This document shows, in pieces, positions 8,578-17,536 of a stretch of DNA of 64,000 nt. A model generated the notes under the pieces. It saw only the letters and a list, made by a program, of their open reading frames with translations. It ran no database searches and was not told the DNA's origin. Positions within the stretch are counted from its first letter, which is position 1, and the number at the start of each line of letters is the position of its first letter. Source of the DNA: an uncultured Muribaculaceae bacterium (GTDB lineage Bacteria > Bacteroidota > Bacteroidia > Bacteroidales > Muribaculaceae); NCBI GenBank assembly GCA_910584125.1, contig CAJTXU010000010.1, positions 15,916-79,915 on the forward strand, given 5' to 3'. Made by a program: the position numbers and the translations under genes.

Positions 8578-10170
8578 ATGACAAGACCAGGACTATATGG
8601 AATGCTCGTATGGGCTGTCGCGCTGACTGCGGCGCTCGGCTGCGGGCGTCGCGAGCGCTTCGTAGAACCCACCGGCTGGGAGCGCGACACTCCGGCCGCC
8701 GACTCGCTCACGAGGGAAATAGAACTCAGTTTTCAGAACGGCGCGAGGCCCGATTCGACCCTCTCGTTGATGCGGCGTTACCGCAGGACGGCCGTCAGGC
8801 CGGGAAACAGCCGCGAGGCCGAGAGCCGTCTGCTCTACTGGCGGGGGCGCGTCGAGATACGCCGGCAGAACCGGGCGCTGGGTCAGGCGTTGTTTGACTC
8901 GGCCTACAATGTGGCACCCGGGGCCACGCGTGAATACCTGGGCCGCATCCTCGAGTGGCGCCGGGAAGACCGTAACGACTACACGGAGGGGGAATGGTAT
9001 TCGCGCAAGTTGGATCAGGCAGCCTATTTCGAGAGCCGCGACGACCGGCAGATGCTCTACAACGTCTATCGCGAGCTGATGGAACTGATGCGCGACGAGG
9101 GTCTGCATGAGCGGGCGCTCCATTATCTGGGACTTCTCACTGAATGCAACCGGCGCATAGACTCCGCGATGGCGGATCTGGACGACAAGATGAACCGCGC
9201 GGCCATACTCTCCGACATGGGACGCGACGCGGAGGCGGTACGCCTGCTGCGCGAGCTGCGGGCCGACACGGCGTATATGCGCGAGCCGGTGAACTGTCAG
9301 CTTGTGAATCTGAACATACACAATCTGGAGCGCGACACGTCGGCGCTGCACGCCGCCTGGCGCAGCATATCTCTATACGGCGACCGGGCCGACATACTGC
9401 CGAAAGTTTACTTCTACATGGAGGAGGAGGCTATGGAGGCGCGCGACTGCATGGCGGCGCGGAGATGGAGCGACAGTCTCGCCGCGATGCTGCCTGAGTT
9501 CGGCCCGGGGGAGTTTCGTGTGAAGAGCCTCAAGGGGATAGCGAGGGCGCGTGAGATGTGCGGCACGGCTGAGGAGACGGCGGCGGCCTACCGTGAGTAT
9601 GCGCTGGCAGCCGACTCGCTGTGCGCGTTGATGCGCGGCGGGAATGTGGCCGACCTCGAGGTGGCCCGTGTCATCGACGAGGTCGACCGACGCGTCGATG
9701 CCCAGAAGCGCCGGTCGAGGACGGTGTGGTGTGCCGCGGCGGCGGTAATGGCGGCGGCGGTGGCGGCGGGGCTGCTTCTGTTACGGCGGTGGCGGCGCAG
9801 GACGCGGGAGATGCGCGACGAGGCGCTGAAGATCAGGGGTGAGGCCGAGCGTCGGCAGATGGCGCTTCAGCTTGACGCCGACCGTCGCGGACTCGCCACA
9901 GAGATAGGCTCCGACGACTTCCTGACCCTCTTCTCGCAGCATTATCCGCTGTTCATCAGCCGGCTGCGCGAGATTTCGCCACGCATCAGCGACACCGCGC
10001 TGCGGCTCGCCGGCTATATCGCGATAGGACTGAGCACCAAGGAGATCGCCGAACTGATGAACGTCCGGCCCGAGAGCGTGCGCCAGGCCAAATGGCGCCT
10101 GCGCAAGACGCTCGACCGAGACTCAGAGGAAGATCTCTACCCCCTCCTCTCCTCCCTGCTGCTTTCCTGA
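8578..10170 (+). CDS. TPR membrane regulator with C-terminal LuxR-type HTH
   Basis: The 530-residue protein begins with a signal sequence ending ALGC, which could be a lipobox. Residues about 30-370 are helical TPR-like repeats, presumably periplasmic. A transmembrane segment follows at about residues 385-405 (WCAAAAVMAAAVAAGLLLL), then a basic coiled coil, then a C-terminal helix-turn-helix (STKEIAELMNVRPESVRQ) of the LuxR/GerE type. This is a one-component membrane regulator design common in Bacteroidetes: a periplasmic sensor arm joined directly to a DNA-binding domain. It is divergent from the secreted leucine-rich-repeat gene, which it may control; that link rests on position only. The choice between 8578 and 8602 as start is not settled. 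Confidence 0.82.
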   Translation: MTRPGLYGMLVWAVALTAALGCGRRERFVEPTGWERDTPAADSLTREIELSFQNGARPDSTLSLMRRYRRTAVRPGNSREAESRLLYWRGRVEIRRQNRALGQALFDSAYNVAPGATREYLGRILEWRREDRNDYTEGEWYSRKLDQAAYFESRDDRQMLYNVYRELMELMRDEGLHERALHYLGLLTECNRRIDSAMADLDDKMNRAAILSDMGRDAEAVRLLRELRADTAYMREPVNCQLVNLNIHNLERDTSALHAAWRSISLYGDRADILPKVYFYMEEEAMEARDCMAARRWSDSLAAMLPEFGPGEFRVKSLKGIARAREMCGTAEETAAAYREYALAADSLCALMRGGNVADLEVARVIDEVDRRVDAQKRRSRTVWCAAAAVMAAAVAAGLLLLRRWRRRTREMRDEALKIRGEAERRQMALQLDADRRGLATEIGSDDFLTLFSQHYPLFISRLREISPRISDTALRLAGYIAIGLSTKEIAELMNVRPESVRQAKWRLRKTLDRDSEEDLYPLLSSLLLS

Positions 10171-10228
10171 CTTCATCTTGAGTATTCTGACTTCATGTCC
10201 TAAGCCGTTGACAATGGGAAGAATGATT

Positions 10229-10264
10229 AATGCCAGGGGCCGTGTCGTGACGGCCTCTGGCATT
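10229..10264. terminator. Hairpin between convergent regulator and amylase genes
   Basis: Arm 10229-10243 (aatgccaggggccgt) pairs with 10250-10264 with one mismatch and a 6-nt loop. It can serve both strands. Confidence 0.8.
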
Positions 10265-10295
10265 AGGCTAAGTGAGTTCAGGGTGTGGAGAGGGA

Positions 10296-12926
10296 TCAGT
10301 ACTCGCCCTGGTCGCCCTGCTTGTTGTAGATGTGTCCGGACACGAAGTTTAAGTTGCCGGTCTGGTCGCCGCTGCCGTTGTTGAACACAAGGCCGGTCGT
10401 ACCCTCCGGGCAGGTGAATGAATAGACGTTGTCCCTGACGGGCTGCATGTCCTTACCGGGCCATGAGGAGGCCTCTGTGCCGCCCCAGTAGTGCACCTTG
10501 ACCGTGCTCCAGTTGGTCGACGAGTTGTCAAAATAGATGGTGTTGTTGGGCACCGGTGGCACCGGTGGCGTGTCGGTCTTCGTGTAGGTGAAGCTCTGGT
10601 TGCGTTGGCCGTTGGCGTTGGCCGTGTAGGTGTAGACGGTCGTAGTCTTGTCGAGCGTGATCGGAGCTGTGTAGAGCATCGACGAGGCCGTGGCCGGACC
10701 GTCGAGCGAGTAGCGGATCTGGCTGCCGTCGCTGCTGGTGAGCTTCACAGTGAGCGTCGAGCTGAAAGTCGCGCCCGAAGCAGGGTCGGCCGTGACGGTC
10801 GGTGCCTGGGGAGTCGGCGGAGTCGGCGGAGTGATCTGGCCGATATGGCCGAAAGGCTCGATGAGCAGCACGGGTCCGGAGGCCGTCATCGTCACCTTGC
10901 CGGCGGAGACGGTGGCCGAGTTCTGAGTGTTATAGCCGTCCATCACCTTGGCGCCCTCGGCGAATGCCGAGCCGACGTTCACCGTGTAGCTCTGTCCGGC
11001 CTGGGTGTTGAGCTTGATTACTACGGCGTTCGAATAGTCGCCGTCGGTGAACGTGCGGGCGTACGTGTCGCCGCCAAGGTCGGTCTGCTGGCCTGCGCCC
11101 ACGGCGGGATTGCGGCGGCGGAACTGGCCGATCTTCTGCCAGTGGAGATTGTCGGCGTTGTCGACGGCATCCCAGTTGAAGTCGGAGCGCGTGGCCATCG
11201 ACTGGTCGCCGCAGCCGCTCATCATCGGGCGCGAGGTCTCGTCGCCATAATAGATCTGCGCGCCGCCGGGGCAGAGGAGAAACATGGTGGCCACCTTCTT
11301 CTGGTCGCCGGGGCGATGGAGGCCGGTGTCGTGCGACGACACATAGTTGAGCACCTGACGGCCGTTGGAGCCATTGCAGAAATTGGCATAGTAACGCCAG
11401 TCGTCAATGCCCGGGGTGCGTCCCTGGCTTCCTTCCGAGGAGTTGAAGGCGAAGTTGATCATCGAGTCGAAGCCACCCTGGGTGAAATAGCCCGTGTCGC
11501 CGTGCTGCCAGCCGAAGCATTCGCCGGTCATCCAGAAGTTGTCGGTCCAGTTCTTGGCATATTCGTCGGCACGAGAGCTGCCGCGCCAAGCGGTCAGGGC
11601 CGCGTTGCAGGCCTCCTTGAGCTGCTTCCAGCGGGATAGCTCGACGTGCTTGGCCGTGTCGCAACGGAAGCCGTCGATGCCGAACTCCTCGACCCATCCG
11701 GCGAGCCAGTGGATGATGTAGTCGGCGGGCGAGCCGGCGTTGTCGAGGCGCCATGTGTCAAGGTTGGGGAGGCGGTAGTTGAGATAGTCGCCGCTGTTCT
11801 CCTGCTCCCATTTCTCCTTCAGGAAGGGAGGGATTGCCACCGACGCCGTCTTCTCGGTCACCACGTCGGGGAGTCCGGCGAGGCTCATGGTGTAGTTGTC
11901 GCCCCCTTCGGGCGCGAAACCGGCTTCGGAGGCCCAGCTGCGGTCGCCGAAGGCGCGCACCCACTGGCCCCACCAGTTGCCCCATTTGCCCTGGGTGTCG
12001 GCGTTGAACGACACGTCGTTGTCAGAGCTCCACATGGTGTATTTGCCGCTCGAGGGCATCCAGCCGGCCGTGGGCGTGCCGTTGAAGTTGCCGAAGTCAT
12101 AATCGACGCAGTCGTCGAGCGTGCTGTAGCCGGTGTGGTTGAGCACGATGTCCATCACCACGCGTATGCCGCGCCTGTGGGCCTCGGTGACGAACTCGCG
12201 GAACTCTTCGACGGTGCCCATGTTGCGGTCCATGTATGTCCAGTCGAGGGCATAGTATCCATGGAAGGCATAGTGGGGGAACTGGTCGTCCTTGCCGCCC
12301 GTCCAGCCGTGCATCTGCTCGTAGGGGGCGGTGATCCAGATGGCGTTGACGCCGAGTTTGTCGAGGTAGTCGAGCTTCTGTGTCAGACCCTTGATGTCAC
12401 CGCCGTGGAAGGTGGCGAAGTCGGGGTAATTGCCGCCGCGCTGGCGGTGGTAGCTCTTGTCGTTGGAGGTGTCGCCGTTGTAGAAGCGGTCGGTGATGAC
12501 GAAGTAGATCGTGGCGTTCTTCCAGCTGAAATGCTCCGAGCGCACCACGAGGGGTGTCTTGACGTTGACCGTGTATGCGCGTTCGGCGCCGGCCGACCTG
12601 ACGGTGTAGACGATAACGTTCTCGCCGCCGTCGAGCGATGAGAGCGAGTGGTTGTCGTATGCCCGGCCGTTGACGGTGATGTCGACGGTGGCGTCTGAGG
12701 CCAGAGGGGCGGCCGAGAGTGTGATCATCGAGACATCCTCGACCTCGATCGAATATGAAGTCGTGGCCGGGTCGAAGTTGATGAGGTTGACGCCGTTGGC
12801 CCTGATCTCGAGGTCTGACAGGGCGGGGTTGCCGGAATTGACGGCTGCGGCGGCCGTCAGCGAGCCTGACAGCAGCAGAGCCGACAGGGCCGCGCCGAGC
12901 CCGCGCGATATATTATGGAAATTCAT
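10296..12926 (-). CDS. Secreted GH13 alpha-amylase with starch-binding module
   Basis: The 876-residue protein has a signal peptide (ALSALLLSGSLTAAAA), a cadherin-like beta-sandwich at about residues 30-130, and a GH13 barrel at about 135-630. The catalytic set is visible: nucleophile Asp in FRCDTAKH near residue 422, acid/base Glu in TGECFGW near 467, and the transition-state Asp in SSHDT near 532. After the barrel come a chitobiase-like linker domain at about 710-790 (RYSLDG) and a CBM26-like starch-binding module at about 800-876 (WSTVKVHYWGG). It should hydrolyse alpha-1,4-glucan outside the cytoplasm. It follows the GLUG-repeat gene by 27 bp, so the two are an operon. There is no SusC/SusD pair next to it, unlike classic starch loci. 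Confidence 0.92.
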   Translation of the reverse strand: MNFHNISRGLGAALSALLLSGSLTAAAAVNSGNPALSDLEIRANGVNLINFDPATTSYSIEVEDVSMITLSAAPLASDATVDITVNGRAYDNHSLSSLDGGENVIVYTVRSAGAERAYTVNVKTPLVVRSEHFSWKNATIYFVITDRFYNGDTSNDKSYHRQRGGNYPDFATFHGGDIKGLTQKLDYLDKLGVNAIWITAPYEQMHGWTGGKDDQFPHYAFHGYYALDWTYMDRNMGTVEEFREFVTEAHRRGIRVVMDIVLNHTGYSTLDDCVDYDFGNFNGTPTAGWMPSSGKYTMWSSDNDVSFNADTQGKWGNWWGQWVRAFGDRSWASEAGFAPEGGDNYTMSLAGLPDVVTEKTASVAIPPFLKEKWEQENSGDYLNYRLPNLDTWRLDNAGSPADYIIHWLAGWVEEFGIDGFRCDTAKHVELSRWKQLKEACNAALTAWRGSSRADEYAKNWTDNFWMTGECFGWQHGDTGYFTQGGFDSMINFAFNSSEGSQGRTPGIDDWRYYANFCNGSNGRQVLNYVSSHDTGLHRPGDQKKVATMFLLCPGGAQIYYGDETSRPMMSGCGDQSMATRSDFNWDAVDNADNLHWQKIGQFRRRNPAVGAGQQTDLGGDTYARTFTDGDYSNAVVIKLNTQAGQSYTVNVGSAFAEGAKVMDGYNTQNSATVSAGKVTMTASGPVLLIEPFGHIGQITPPTPPTPQAPTVTADPASGATFSSTLTVKLTSSDGSQIRYSLDGPATASSMLYTAPITLDKTTTVYTYTANANGQRNQSFTYTKTDTPPVPPVPNNTIYFDNSSTNWSTVKVHYWGGTEASSWPGKDMQPVRDNVYSFTCPEGTTGLVFNNGSGDQTGNLNFVSGHIYNKQGDQGEY

Positions 12927-12953
12927 TGCTGTGGATTCTAAAAAGGAGACCGG

Positions 12954-14561
12954 TTATTTCTTGATGATTTTTTTTACGGCGTGCGAGCCGTCGGAGAATG
13001 CGACGTCGAGCAGATAGATGCCGCTCTCGAGGCTTGAGCAGTCGATTTCGGCATCGGCCGCTCCCCGGGGCTGGGCGGCGCCGGCGGCGGCACCGTTGAG
13101 ATTGAAGAGCCCGATGCGTGTCATGCCCTTGGCGGAGGCCACATGCAGGATGTCGCCCACCGGATTGGGGAAGACGCTGAGCGCGTCGGCGTCGGTGTCG
13201 ATGATGTCGATGCCGGTCTCGACTTCGTAGAATGAATTGTGGCCGGGGTCGGTCTGCCCGGCGAGGCCGGCCAGGACGGGATACTGGTGCTTGCCTTCCA
13301 CCTTCCACTCCCAGACGGAGTCGAAGTCCCAACCGAGCACGTCGGCGTAGGTGGCTTTGTCGATGAACCTATACGAGTGGCCGTCGGCGTTGTGACCGTG
13401 CGTGGCGGTGAGGTCCATTTTCATGGCGGACCAGCCCAGGGCCATCGTGGTGGAATTGCGCGGGTTGTCGTTGCCGCCGAAGCGGCCGGCATAGTTGCCG
13501 GTGCTGATGTTCACCTGCGGGTTGAAGCTGGTTGAGGTCGCCACGTTGCCGTAGTTGGCGCCGACGAGTCCGCCGGCGTAGTTGTAGGCCGCGACTTTGC
13601 CCGAGGCATAGCAGTTGGCCACGGTGCCTTTGTTCTTGCCCACGAGGCCCCCGGCCACGTAGTCGGTGACGTTGGTGACGGTGGCGGTCGAGTAGCAGTC
13701 GGAGATCGAGGCGTGGTTCTCGCCTACCAGACCGCCGACGCAAATCGATGTGGCAGAAACTTTTCCGGCGGTGAAGCAGCGGCTTATAGTGCCGGAGGCG
13801 GCGTAGCCGACGAGCGCGCCGGTGAATGTTACGCCCGAGACTTCGGCGCCGGTGAGGCCGAGGCGGGTGATTGTGGCGCCGTCGATGGCGTTGAAGAAGC
13901 CTGTGGCGCCGCCGAGCGTGGCGCCTGAGATCACGGCTCCCTTCACGACGTGGCCGTTGCCGTCGAAGTGGCCCTTGAAGGGGCTGCCTTTCGATCCGAT
14001 TCCGGCGAATGAGGAGAGGGCGATGTCGGCGTCGAGGCGCATCCATACGTCTGACTCCCAGTCGGCGGGTGTGGCCGCGAGCGCGGCGAGGTCGTCGGCG
14101 GTGGTGAGGATGAATGGCGACTCCTGGGTGCCTTCGCCGCCCGAATAGGCATTGCGGCGTCCCTGCACCACCTCGGCGAAGCAGTCGGCCGTCTGACGGC
14201 CGTCGGAGGTGCGGGCAATGAATCCGAGACGCGTGAGCTGTTCGAGTTCGCCGTCGGTGAGGTTGTAGAAGGCCTGGATGTCAGCGACTTTCAGGGTGTA
14301 TGTGCCGCCGCTGCCCTGCATTTTGAACTTCGGGTTGATGCTTCCGGCCCAGTCAGTGGCCTCTTTCTCAGTGCTTCCGATGATGGCCCAGGTGTAGCAA
14401 TACACGTCTGCTCCGAAATCGGAGGTCTGGATTTTCACTTCGAAAGCCTTGGTCGATACAATCGGCGAGGGCGTCGAGGTGACCGTCGCCTGGTCGCCGT
14501 CGGCATAAGCCGGTACCATGGCGAGCATTCCCAAGGCGATTGGGATTAATCCTCTTTTCAT
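12954..14561 (-). CDS. Secreted GLUG-repeat protein with type A C-terminal sorting domain
   Basis: The 535-residue product starts with the signal peptide MKRGLIPIALGMLAMVPAYA. Residues about 20-135 form a beta-sandwich-like domain of a kind seen next to Bacteroidetes amylases; I am not certain of its name. Residues about 150-400 contain GLUG-type repeats (VGGLVGENHASISDCYSTA, AGGLVGKNKGTVANCYASG). The C-terminus (VFPNPVGDILHV, GLFNLNG, LESGIYLLDV, KKIIKK) is a textbook type IX secretion type A sorting domain, implying export across the outer membrane and possibly surface attachment. It is the first gene of a two-gene operon with the GH13 amylase, so it is presumably a glucan-binding or adhesive partner; that role is inferred. 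Confidence 0.83.
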   Translation of the reverse strand: MKRGLIPIALGMLAMVPAYADGDQATVTSTPSPIVSTKAFEVKIQTSDFGADVYCYTWAIIGSTEKEATDWAGSINPKFKMQGSGGTYTLKVADIQAFYNLTDGELEQLTRLGFIARTSDGRQTADCFAEVVQGRRNAYSGGEGTQESPFILTTADDLAALAATPADWESDVWMRLDADIALSSFAGIGSKGSPFKGHFDGNGHVVKGAVISGATLGGATGFFNAIDGATITRLGLTGAEVSGVTFTGALVGYAASGTISRCFTAGKVSATSICVGGLVGENHASISDCYSTATVTNVTDYVAGGLVGKNKGTVANCYASGKVAAYNYAGGLVGANYGNVATSTSFNPQVNISTGNYAGRFGGNDNPRNSTTMALGWSAMKMDLTATHGHNADGHSYRFIDKATYADVLGWDFDSVWEWKVEGKHQYPVLAGLAGQTDPGHNSFYEVETGIDIIDTDADALSVFPNPVGDILHVASAKGMTRIGLFNLNGAAAGAAQPRGAADAEIDCSSLESGIYLLDVAFSDGSHAVKKIIKK

Positions 14562-14643
14562 TTTAGATGTAAATTAGTTAGGTATTGAAGGTTAAACGTA
14601 AGGAGGTTAACTGCCTTAAAAAGGCAAAATGAAAAATTCTCCG

Positions 14644-14651
14644 CAAAGATA
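14644..14651 (-). promoter_or_regulatory. -7 promoter element of the GLUG/amylase operon
   Basis: The minus strand reads TATCTTTG, about 80 bp upstream of the GLUG gene start. Confidence 0.6.
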
Positions 14652-14771
14652 CGAAATAAAATCGAGAAAAGTGCAAGATTTTGTGATAAAAATGTATACC
14701 GCCCTCTACCGCCGTTTCTGCCACCTTCATCCTCCTCCGTTCGGCTTCACACCGCCCCATGTAGATTTGTT

Positions 14772-14811
14772 AATTTCTATCATATATTTGTGAATTTCTA
14801 TCATATATTTG
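14772..14811 (+). repeat. Two 21-bp direct repeats, each with a TATATTTG box
   Basis: The unit aatttctatcatatatttg occurs at 14772-14790 and again at 14793-14811. Each copy contains TATATTTG, a match to the -7 promoter consensus. No convincing gene follows, so this may be a paired promoter for a small RNA or a relic. Confidence 0.6.
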
Positions 14812-14813
14812 GT

Positions 14814-14856
14814 GTATGAAATCGGCAATAAATGCGGTTTGTTGCCGATTTCATAC
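14814..14856. other. Perfect 15-bp stem-loop
   Basis: Arm 14814-14828 (gtatgaaatcggcaa) pairs perfectly with 14842-14856 over a 13-nt loop. It begins directly after the paired TATATTTG boxes. It is followed by no T-run, so it is not a standard terminator. Confidence 0.65.
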
Positions 14857-14941
14857 TGCTTTTGTTTCCATCGAAATGAAAAAATGCGTTACAGAATCTT
14901 GTGGATGCCCCGAATATCGCTATATTATGAGCGGTTGCAAA

Positions 14942-15016
14942 GTATCTTAGTTGTAAGGTATCTTAGGTATCTTAGTTGTAAGGTATGTTAGGTATCTTAG
15001 TTGTAAGGTATGTTAT
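14942..15016. repeat. Three 25-bp tandem repeats
   Basis: Three nearly identical 25-bp units, each made of GTATCTTAG, TTGTAAG and GTATSTTAK, run head to tail. No coding potential is seen. The rest of the 14562-15150 spacer is AT-rich filler between the operon promoter and the recA terminator. Confidence 0.85.
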
Positions 15017-15063
15017 TGTTAATAAGAAAGCGACAAGCAAATATCAAGAAATAAGTAATAAGT

Positions 15064-15114
15064 AATAAGTAATACGGGCTTGGCGGATGTTTCGCGTTGC
15101 CCGTATTACTTATT
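15064..15114. terminator. recA terminator hairpin built from AAGTAATA repeats
   Basis: Arm 15064-15078 (aataagtaatacggg) pairs perfectly with 15100-15114, and flanking AAGTAATA-type tandem units extend the stem. It lies 37 bp beyond the recA stop on the minus strand. Confidence 0.75.
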
Positions 15115-15150
15115 ACATATTACTTCTTACTTATTACTTTTTCCTTGATC

Positions 15151-16356
15151 TCACTCCTCGATGTCGAGTTCGAAGTCGTCGCCGAAGAGGTCGTCCTTGC
15201 CGCCCGCGGCCGCGCCTTCGTCGAGCAGGCCGTCGTCAATGCGCTCGTCCGCCTCTTCGCTGTCGGACACCGTGTTCTCCTTGCCGGGCAGGAACGGACT
15301 GCCTCCGCGCTTCTGGGCGCGCGCGGCGTTGAGTTTCTCGACAATCTGCTTCTCGAGTTCCTCGGCCAGTTCGGGGTTGTCGGCTATCACGCGCTTCACA
15401 GCGTCACGGCCCTGTCCGAGCTTGGTGCCGTTGTAGGAGAACCATGCGCCCGACTTCTTTACGATGCCCTGCGAGACGGCCATGTCGATGATTTCGCCCG
15501 CTTTCGAGATGCCTTCGCCGAACATCAGCTCGAACTCCGCCTTCATGAACGGAGGCGCAACTTTGTTCTTCACGACCTTCACTTTGGTGAGACGTCCTAT
15601 GACATCGTCGCCGTTCTTGATATATGACGACGGGCGGATGTCGATGCGCACAGAGGCGTAGAACTTGAGGGCGTTTCCGCCGGTGGTCGTCTCGGGATTT
15701 CCGAACATCACGCCGATCTTCTCGCGGATCTGGTTGATGAAGATGCAGCAGGTGCGGGTGCGCGAAATCGTGCCGGTGAGCTTGCGCATTGCCTGCGACA
15801 TGAGGCGGGCGTGGAGGCCGACATTCTTGTCGCCCATCTCGCCGTCGATCTCGGCTTTGGGCGTGAGGGCCGCCACGGAGTCAATCACCAGCACGTCGAT
15901 CGCGCCAGAGTTGATGAGCTGCTCGGCGATATCGAGCGCCTGCTCGCCGTTGTCGGGCTGCGCGAGCCAGAGGTTGTTGACGTCCACGCCCAGTTTCTCG
16001 GCATAGAAACGGTCGAAGGCATGCTCGGCGTCGATGATGGCGCAGATGCCGCCCTGCTTCTGGGCCTCGGCGATTACGTGGATCGCCAGCGTGGTCTTAC
16101 CCGACGACTCCGGACCGTAAATCTCGGTGATTCGGCCTCTGGGAAGGCCGCCGACTCCGAGCGCGTAGTCGAGGCCGAGCGAGCCAGTCGAGATAGTCTC
16201 GACATCCTGGATCGAATCCGCGCCGAGACGCATCACCGCTCCCGAACCGAAGTCCTTCTCGAGATGCTCCATCGTCACGCTGAGAGCTTTCAGCTTCTCG
16301 TCCTTATCTGAGATCCGGGCGCTCACGGGCGCCGTTGTTTTCTTTTTTACTGCCAT
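15151..16356 (-). CDS. recA: Recombinase RecA
   Basis: The 401-residue protein is a full-length RecA, the ATP-dependent strand-exchange protein of homologous recombination and coprotease of the SOS response. The P-loop GPESSGKTT lies near residue 80, followed by the conserved blocks EHAFDRFYAEKLGVDV, LVIDSVAALTPKAEIDGEMG and FINQIREKIGVMFGNPETTTGG. The C-terminal tail is strongly acidic (DDLFGDDFELDIEE) as in other RecA proteins, and somewhat longer than in Escherichia coli. It is a single-gene unit with its own TAACTTTG promoter box and an AAGTAATA-type terminator. I see no obvious LexA-type operator in the 16357-16413 leader, but I cannot exclude a lineage-specific one. Confidence 0.99.
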   Translation of the reverse strand: MAVKKKTTAPVSARISDKDEKLKALSVTMEHLEKDFGSGAVMRLGADSIQDVETISTGSLGLDYALGVGGLPRGRITEIYGPESSGKTTLAIHVIAEAQKQGGICAIIDAEHAFDRFYAEKLGVDVNNLWLAQPDNGEQALDIAEQLINSGAIDVLVIDSVAALTPKAEIDGEMGDKNVGLHARLMSQAMRKLTGTISRTRTCCIFINQIREKIGVMFGNPETTTGGNALKFYASVRIDIRPSSYIKNGDDVIGRLTKVKVVKNKVAPPFMKAEFELMFGEGISKAGEIIDMAVSQGIVKKSGAWFSYNGTKLGQGRDAVKRVIADNPELAEELEKQIVEKLNAARAQKRGGSPFLPGKENTVSDSEEADERIDDGLLDEGAAAGGKDDLFGDDFELDIEE

Positions 16357-16405
16357 ATTATGATGTGTTTGATTTTTTGTGCGATGATGTCTTAGATATT
16401 TTGTG

Positions 16406-16413
16406 CAAAGTTA
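16406..16413 (-). promoter_or_regulatory. recA -7 promoter element
   Basis: The minus strand reads TAACTTTG, about 50 bp upstream of the recA start. Confidence 0.7.
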
Positions 16414-16459
16414 ATACATTTAGCCCCGGTTTCATAATTTCAGGCCCAAATAAAAACAT

Positions 16460-16496
16460 AAAAAAAATTAACCCGCTGCAAAACTCTTGCAGCGGG
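16460..16496 (-). terminator. Intrinsic terminator of bioB
   Basis: A perfect 9-bp stem (16472-16480 with 16488-16496, cccgctgca / tgcagcggg) is followed on the minus strand by a T-rich run at 16460-16470. It lies 43 bp past the bioB stop. Confidence 0.9.
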
Positions 16497-16539
16497 CCAA
16501 TTTCCGACCTTAGAGACTTGAGAGACCTTAAAGACCTTA

Positions 16540-17508
16540 TTAAAACTTGAGGCCTGATTCGGCCACGAGGGTCTTGTCGGCGGCGACGGTCGAGCCGATG
16601 GTGGTCAGCAGGTCGCCCACGATGCCGCCGTTCATGCCGATGCGGATGGCCCGCAGCTGGGTCTCGCGCGGCAGCGACGCCCGGCCGCCGGCGAAGCGTA
16701 GCGTGGTGTGCGGATGCACGAAGCGGAACAGGGCCACCGTGTCGAGCACCTCCTCGTCCGAGAGCGGCTCGCTCCCTTCCAGCGGCGTTCCCGGTATGGG
16801 CGAAAGTATGTTGATCGGAATCGAGCGCGGCTCGACGCGGCGCAGCGAGAGCGCGAACTCCACGCGCTGGCGCGGGGTCTCGCCCATGCCGATGATGCCT
16901 CCCGAGCAGATCTCGAAACCTATCTCGCGGGCCGCGTCGATGGTGCGTATCTTGTCTTCGAGCGTATGCGTGGTGCAGAGCCGGGGGAACATCGAGGGGG
17001 CGCTCTCAAGATTGCAGTGGTAGCGGCGCACGCCGGCGTCCCACAGCTTCTGCAGCTCGTCGCGTTCCAGAAGCCCCATCGAGGCACAGAGCCCGAGGCC
17101 TCCGCGTTCAGTGAGTTCGGCGTAATATTCGCAGGCCCGGTCGAGCTCGGCGCCCTGCATCTTGCGGCCCGAGGTCACGAGCGAGAACCGGTGGATGCCC
17201 TGCGAGCGGTTGAGGTCGGCATGGCGCATGCACTCCTCGCGCGACACGAGCGGATAGACGTCGGCCTTCGTCTTGTAGTGGGCCGACTGGGCGCACCACT
17301 TGCAGTTCTCGGGGCACTTACCCGAACGGGCGTTGATTATGGAGCAGGAGTCGAAATTCGGCTGGTTGAAGCGTGAGGTGATGCGTTCGGCTGCGGCATA
17401 CAGTTCGTCACGGTTGTCGGCTGCCGCCTCGCCCAGGGCGTAGGCCTCGTCGGCCGTGATCTCGCCGCCGGCCATTATCTTATCTTCAAGTTCTGAAATC
17501 AGAGACAT
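16540..17508 (-). CDS. bioB: Biotin synthase
   Basis: The 322-residue product is a radical SAM enzyme that inserts sulfur into dethiobiotin, the last step of biotin synthesis. The [4Fe-4S] motif CPENCKWC is at about residues 65-72, preceded by the conserved SIINARSGKC block. Residues expected to ligate the auxiliary cluster appear in GLCASMG and YHCNLESAP, and RFAGGR supplies the conserved Arg near the C-terminus. Length is normal. The other biotin genes (bioA, bioC, bioD, bioF) are not in the window, so bioB stands alone between recA and a divergent two-component operon. A double palindrome sits just upstream of its start. Confidence 0.97.
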   Translation of the reverse strand: MSLISELEDKIMAGGEITADEAYALGEAAADNRDELYAAAERITSRFNQPNFDSCSIINARSGKCPENCKWCAQSAHYKTKADVYPLVSREECMRHADLNRSQGIHRFSLVTSGRKMQGAELDRACEYYAELTERGGLGLCASMGLLERDELQKLWDAGVRRYHCNLESAPSMFPRLCTTHTLEDKIRTIDAAREIGFEICSGGIIGMGETPRQRVEFALSLRRVEPRSIPINILSPIPGTPLEGSEPLSDEEVLDTVALFRFVHPHTTLRFAGGRASLPRETQLRAIRIGMNGGIVGDLLTTIGSTVAADKTLVAESGLKF

Positions 17509-17536
17509 GTTGAAATTATGTTGGTTATGTCTCTGT

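Noticed and set aside
14816..14991. A short plus-strand open frame after the paired TATATTTG boxes
   Set aside because: It starts inside the stem-loop and runs into the 25-bp tandem repeats, with no recognisable motif.
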